Made by a program: the position numbers and the translations under genes
Notes under the pieces: model-generated
Database searches by the model: none
What the model saw: only the letters and a program-made list of their open reading frames with translations
What the model was told of the DNA's origin: nothing
From: Chitinophagaceae bacterium
Lineage (GTDB): Bacteria > Bacteroidota > Bacteroidia > Chitinophagales > Chitinophagaceae
Length of the DNA stretch: 64,000 bases
Direction of reading: 5' to 3'
Assembly: GCA_947451935.1 (NCBI GenBank)
Contig: CANGBH010000004.1
Coordinates: 20,948 to 84,947 of the forward strand
In this document: in pieces, positions 62,492 through 64,000 of the stretch
How positions within the stretch are numbered: the first letter of the stretch is position 1
Layout of the letters: every line of letters begins with the position of its first letter

Positions 62492-63928
62492 TCAGATATT
62501 CCTGATTTCTGTTAGCAAATCTTGAAGCGCCTTTTTTGCATCACCAAAAAGCATCGATGTTTTAGGTTGAAAAAAAAGTTGGTTTTCAATCCCAGCATAA
62601 CCAGGCTTCATGCTTCTTTTATTTACAATAACATGCTTCGCCTCTTCGACTTCTAAAATCGGCATACCATAAATAGGAGATGCCGGATCAGATTTTGCAG
62701 CAGGATTGACAACATCATTTGCCCCAAGTATTAGTACAACATCTGCCGTTTTAAATTCTTCATTGGCAACTTCCATTTCCAAGAGTTTATCATAACTCAC
62801 ATCGGCTTCAGCTAACAATACATTCATATGACCTGGCATACGACCCGCTACTGGGTGTATAGCATATTTCACCTCAACCCCTCTTGCCTCAAGGGTTTTC
62901 TCCAATTCATGACATACGTGTTGAGCTTGAGCAACGGCTAATCCATAACCAGGAACAATCATCACTTTATTGGCATAACCCATGACTACAGCAGCATCAC
63001 TTAGGGAAATTTCTTTATAAGAACCCACCATTGCTGCACTGCCCTGCCCTGTATTGGCACCTGACCCAAATGAACCTATCAAAACATTTTTCAACGAGCG
63101 GTTCATTGCTTTACACATTAAAATAGTAAGTAGTGTTCCCGCTGCACCAACAAGAATTCCACCAGTCAACATCACCTTATTGCTATATAAAAATCCTCCA
63201 CACGCTGCTGCGACACCAGTAAAGGAATTTAAAAGTGAAATCACCACAGGCATATCAGCCCCCCCAATCGGAAGCACAAAAAAGACACCATATAAAACTG
63301 AAAAGAAAATAATCAAGTAAAAGAATAAAGGTGTCTCACCTGGTCGTGCAATAATTATGTCAGCAGCCAAAAGTATAGTTATGGCAAACAATAATAAATT
63401 AGCGATATGCTGCCCTTTGAATGAAAAATCTTTAATCTTACCATTTAGCTTACCCCAAGCAATCATGCTTCCTGCAAATGACACAGCGCCAATAATCAAC
63501 CCAAGTAAAATGATGAGAAGTTTTGTTTGATCCAAGCCAGAAAAAGAACCTATCTCACTTATCGCTTCAGTGGGATTGCCCTTCACAAGATGCCTGAATT
63601 CAATGATAGAAATAAGTGCCGCACATGCACCGCCCATTCCATTAAATAAACTTACCATTTCAGGCATGGAAGTCATTTGAACCCTTTTCGCCATCAATGT
63701 TCCGACTACACTTCCTAAAATAAGTCCGCCAAATATCCACCCATAGTTTCCAAGCTTTACACCATCTTCTTCATATAAAAAGATGGTACCCAAGATAGCG
63801 ATAGTCATACCAGCCGCTGCAAACAAATTACCTTTTCGAGCACTAGCAGGATTAGACAACATCTTTAACCCAACAATAAATGATATTGATCCGAATAGAT
63901 AACATAAAGCAAGTAAGTTCAATTCCAT
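62492..63928 (-). CDS. pntB: NAD(P) transhydrogenase subunit beta
   Basis: 478 residues: about nine N-terminal membrane helices forming half of the proton channel, then the NADP-binding domain III (PGYGLAVAQAQHVCHELE, VILGANDVVNPAAKSDPAS, NKRSMKPGYAGIENQLFF). Uses proton motive force to reduce NADP+ with NADH. It follows the end of the pntA alpha subunit (63950) in the same orientation. In a proteorhodopsin-bearing cell, light-driven proton pumping could feed this enzyme; that link is inference. Confidence 0.96.
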   Translation of the reverse strand: MELNLLALCYLFGSISFIVGLKMLSNPASARKGNLFAAAGMTIAILGTIFLYEEDGVKLGNYGWIFGGLILGSVVGTLMAKRVQMTSMPEMVSLFNGMGGACAALISIIEFRHLVKGNPTEAISEIGSFSGLDQTKLLIILLGLIIGAVSFAGSMIAWGKLNGKIKDFSFKGQHIANLLLFAITILLAADIIIARPGETPLFFYLIIFFSVLYGVFFVLPIGGADMPVVISLLNSFTGVAAACGGFLYSNKVMLTGGILVGAAGTLLTILMCKAMNRSLKNVLIGSFGSGANTGQGSAAMVGSYKEISLSDAAVVMGYANKVMIVPGYGLAVAQAQHVCHELEKTLEARGVEVKYAIHPVAGRMPGHMNVLLAEADVSYDKLLEMEVANEEFKTADVVLILGANDVVNPAAKSDPASPIYGMPILEVEEAKHVIVNKRSMKPGYAGIENQLFFQPKTSMLFGDAKKALQDLLTEIRNI

Positions 63929-63949
63929 TATTCCTTGTTTATATATAAG

Positions 63950-64000
63950 TTACTTCTTCTTTTTAAACATTTCCAACATACGGTCTGTAACAACAAAACC
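63950..64000 (-). CDS. pntA: C-terminal end of NAD(P) transhydrogenase alpha-2 subunit (partial)
   Basis: The minus strand reads GFVVTDRMLEMFKKKK and a TAA stop, matching the conserved tail of PntA (FVVT-RML-MF-K type) that spans the membrane as part of the alpha subunit. The rest of the gene lies beyond the window. It precedes pntB by 21 bp, the usual pntA-pntB order. Confidence 0.85.
   Translation of the reverse strand, partial: GFVVTDRMLEMFKKKK

Overview
The window looks like chromosomal DNA from an AT-rich member of the Bacteroidota, most likely a Chitinophagales-type aquatic bacterium (the order is inference). Supporting signs: a PorW/SprE-type gene of the type IX secretion system, the DAHP synthase/chorismate mutase fusion typical of the phylum, bactofilin next to AtpZ, no Shine-Dalgarno sequences, and many start codons a few bases after the Bacteroidota -7 promoter element TAnnTTTG. 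Several starts in the supplied ORF track (TTG or GTG) fall inside or beside this element, so I moved them to the next ATG.

Layout. 1-2.4 kb: end of an unidentified gene, a 0.5 kb spacer, a green-type proteorhodopsin, a perfect hairpin and the retinal-forming dioxygenase Blh. 2.4-8.1 kb: a GNAT acetyltransferase, then a minus-strand cluster (M23-like membrane stub, bactofilin, AtpZ, small membrane protein, SprT-like protein) divergent from porW. 8.1-19.7 kb: PBP1A, an HpaI-type aldolase, a large secreted glycosidase-like protein, RlpA, and a tightly coupled operon (D-Ala-D-Ala dipeptidase, SDR, ROK kinase, SIS protein, short MetE-like protein, UlaG-like metallohydrolase) whose substrate I cannot name. 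19.7-28.1 kb: a nine-gene minus-strand operon for chorismate, phenylalanine and tyrosine (pheA, aminotransferase, tyrA, DAHP synthase-CM, a TnpA-like gene, aroB, aroA, aroC, DUF952).

The most striking item is the leader of that aromatic operon (27928-28095, minus strand). It holds a promoter, a 23-codon leader peptide with an uninterrupted Phe/Tyr run (FYFYYYF), alternative pairings, and a perfect terminator with a U-tract before pheA: a classical translation-coupled attenuator, apparently starting from a nearly leaderless leader ORF. In the same operon sits a domesticated HUH transposase relative that keeps HVH but has Phe where the catalytic Tyr is expected.

28.1-43.3 kb: DEAD-box helicase, a tiny Ala/Asp/Thr-repeat lipoprotein, an ECF sigma factor followed directly by a membrane protein joining an anti-sigma-like cytoplasmic part to an HtrA-like protease, then housekeeping genes (nucleotidyltransferase, PLP deaminase, lipB, rluD, SGNH hydrolase) and a five-gene operon PAP2-CNNM-SDR-kynU-pyrF. 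43.4-64 kb: glmM, cysteine desulfurase, ChbG-like deacetylase, mutS, cardiolipin synthase, an HPt-like protein beside a LuxR-type response regulator, rsmG, glycosyltransferase, folC, NUDIX, FkbM methyltransferase, LysM protein, RsmF-like methyltransferase, M28 peptidase, pntB and the end of pntA. I saw no tRNA, rRNA, CRISPR array, complete insertion sequence or prophage.
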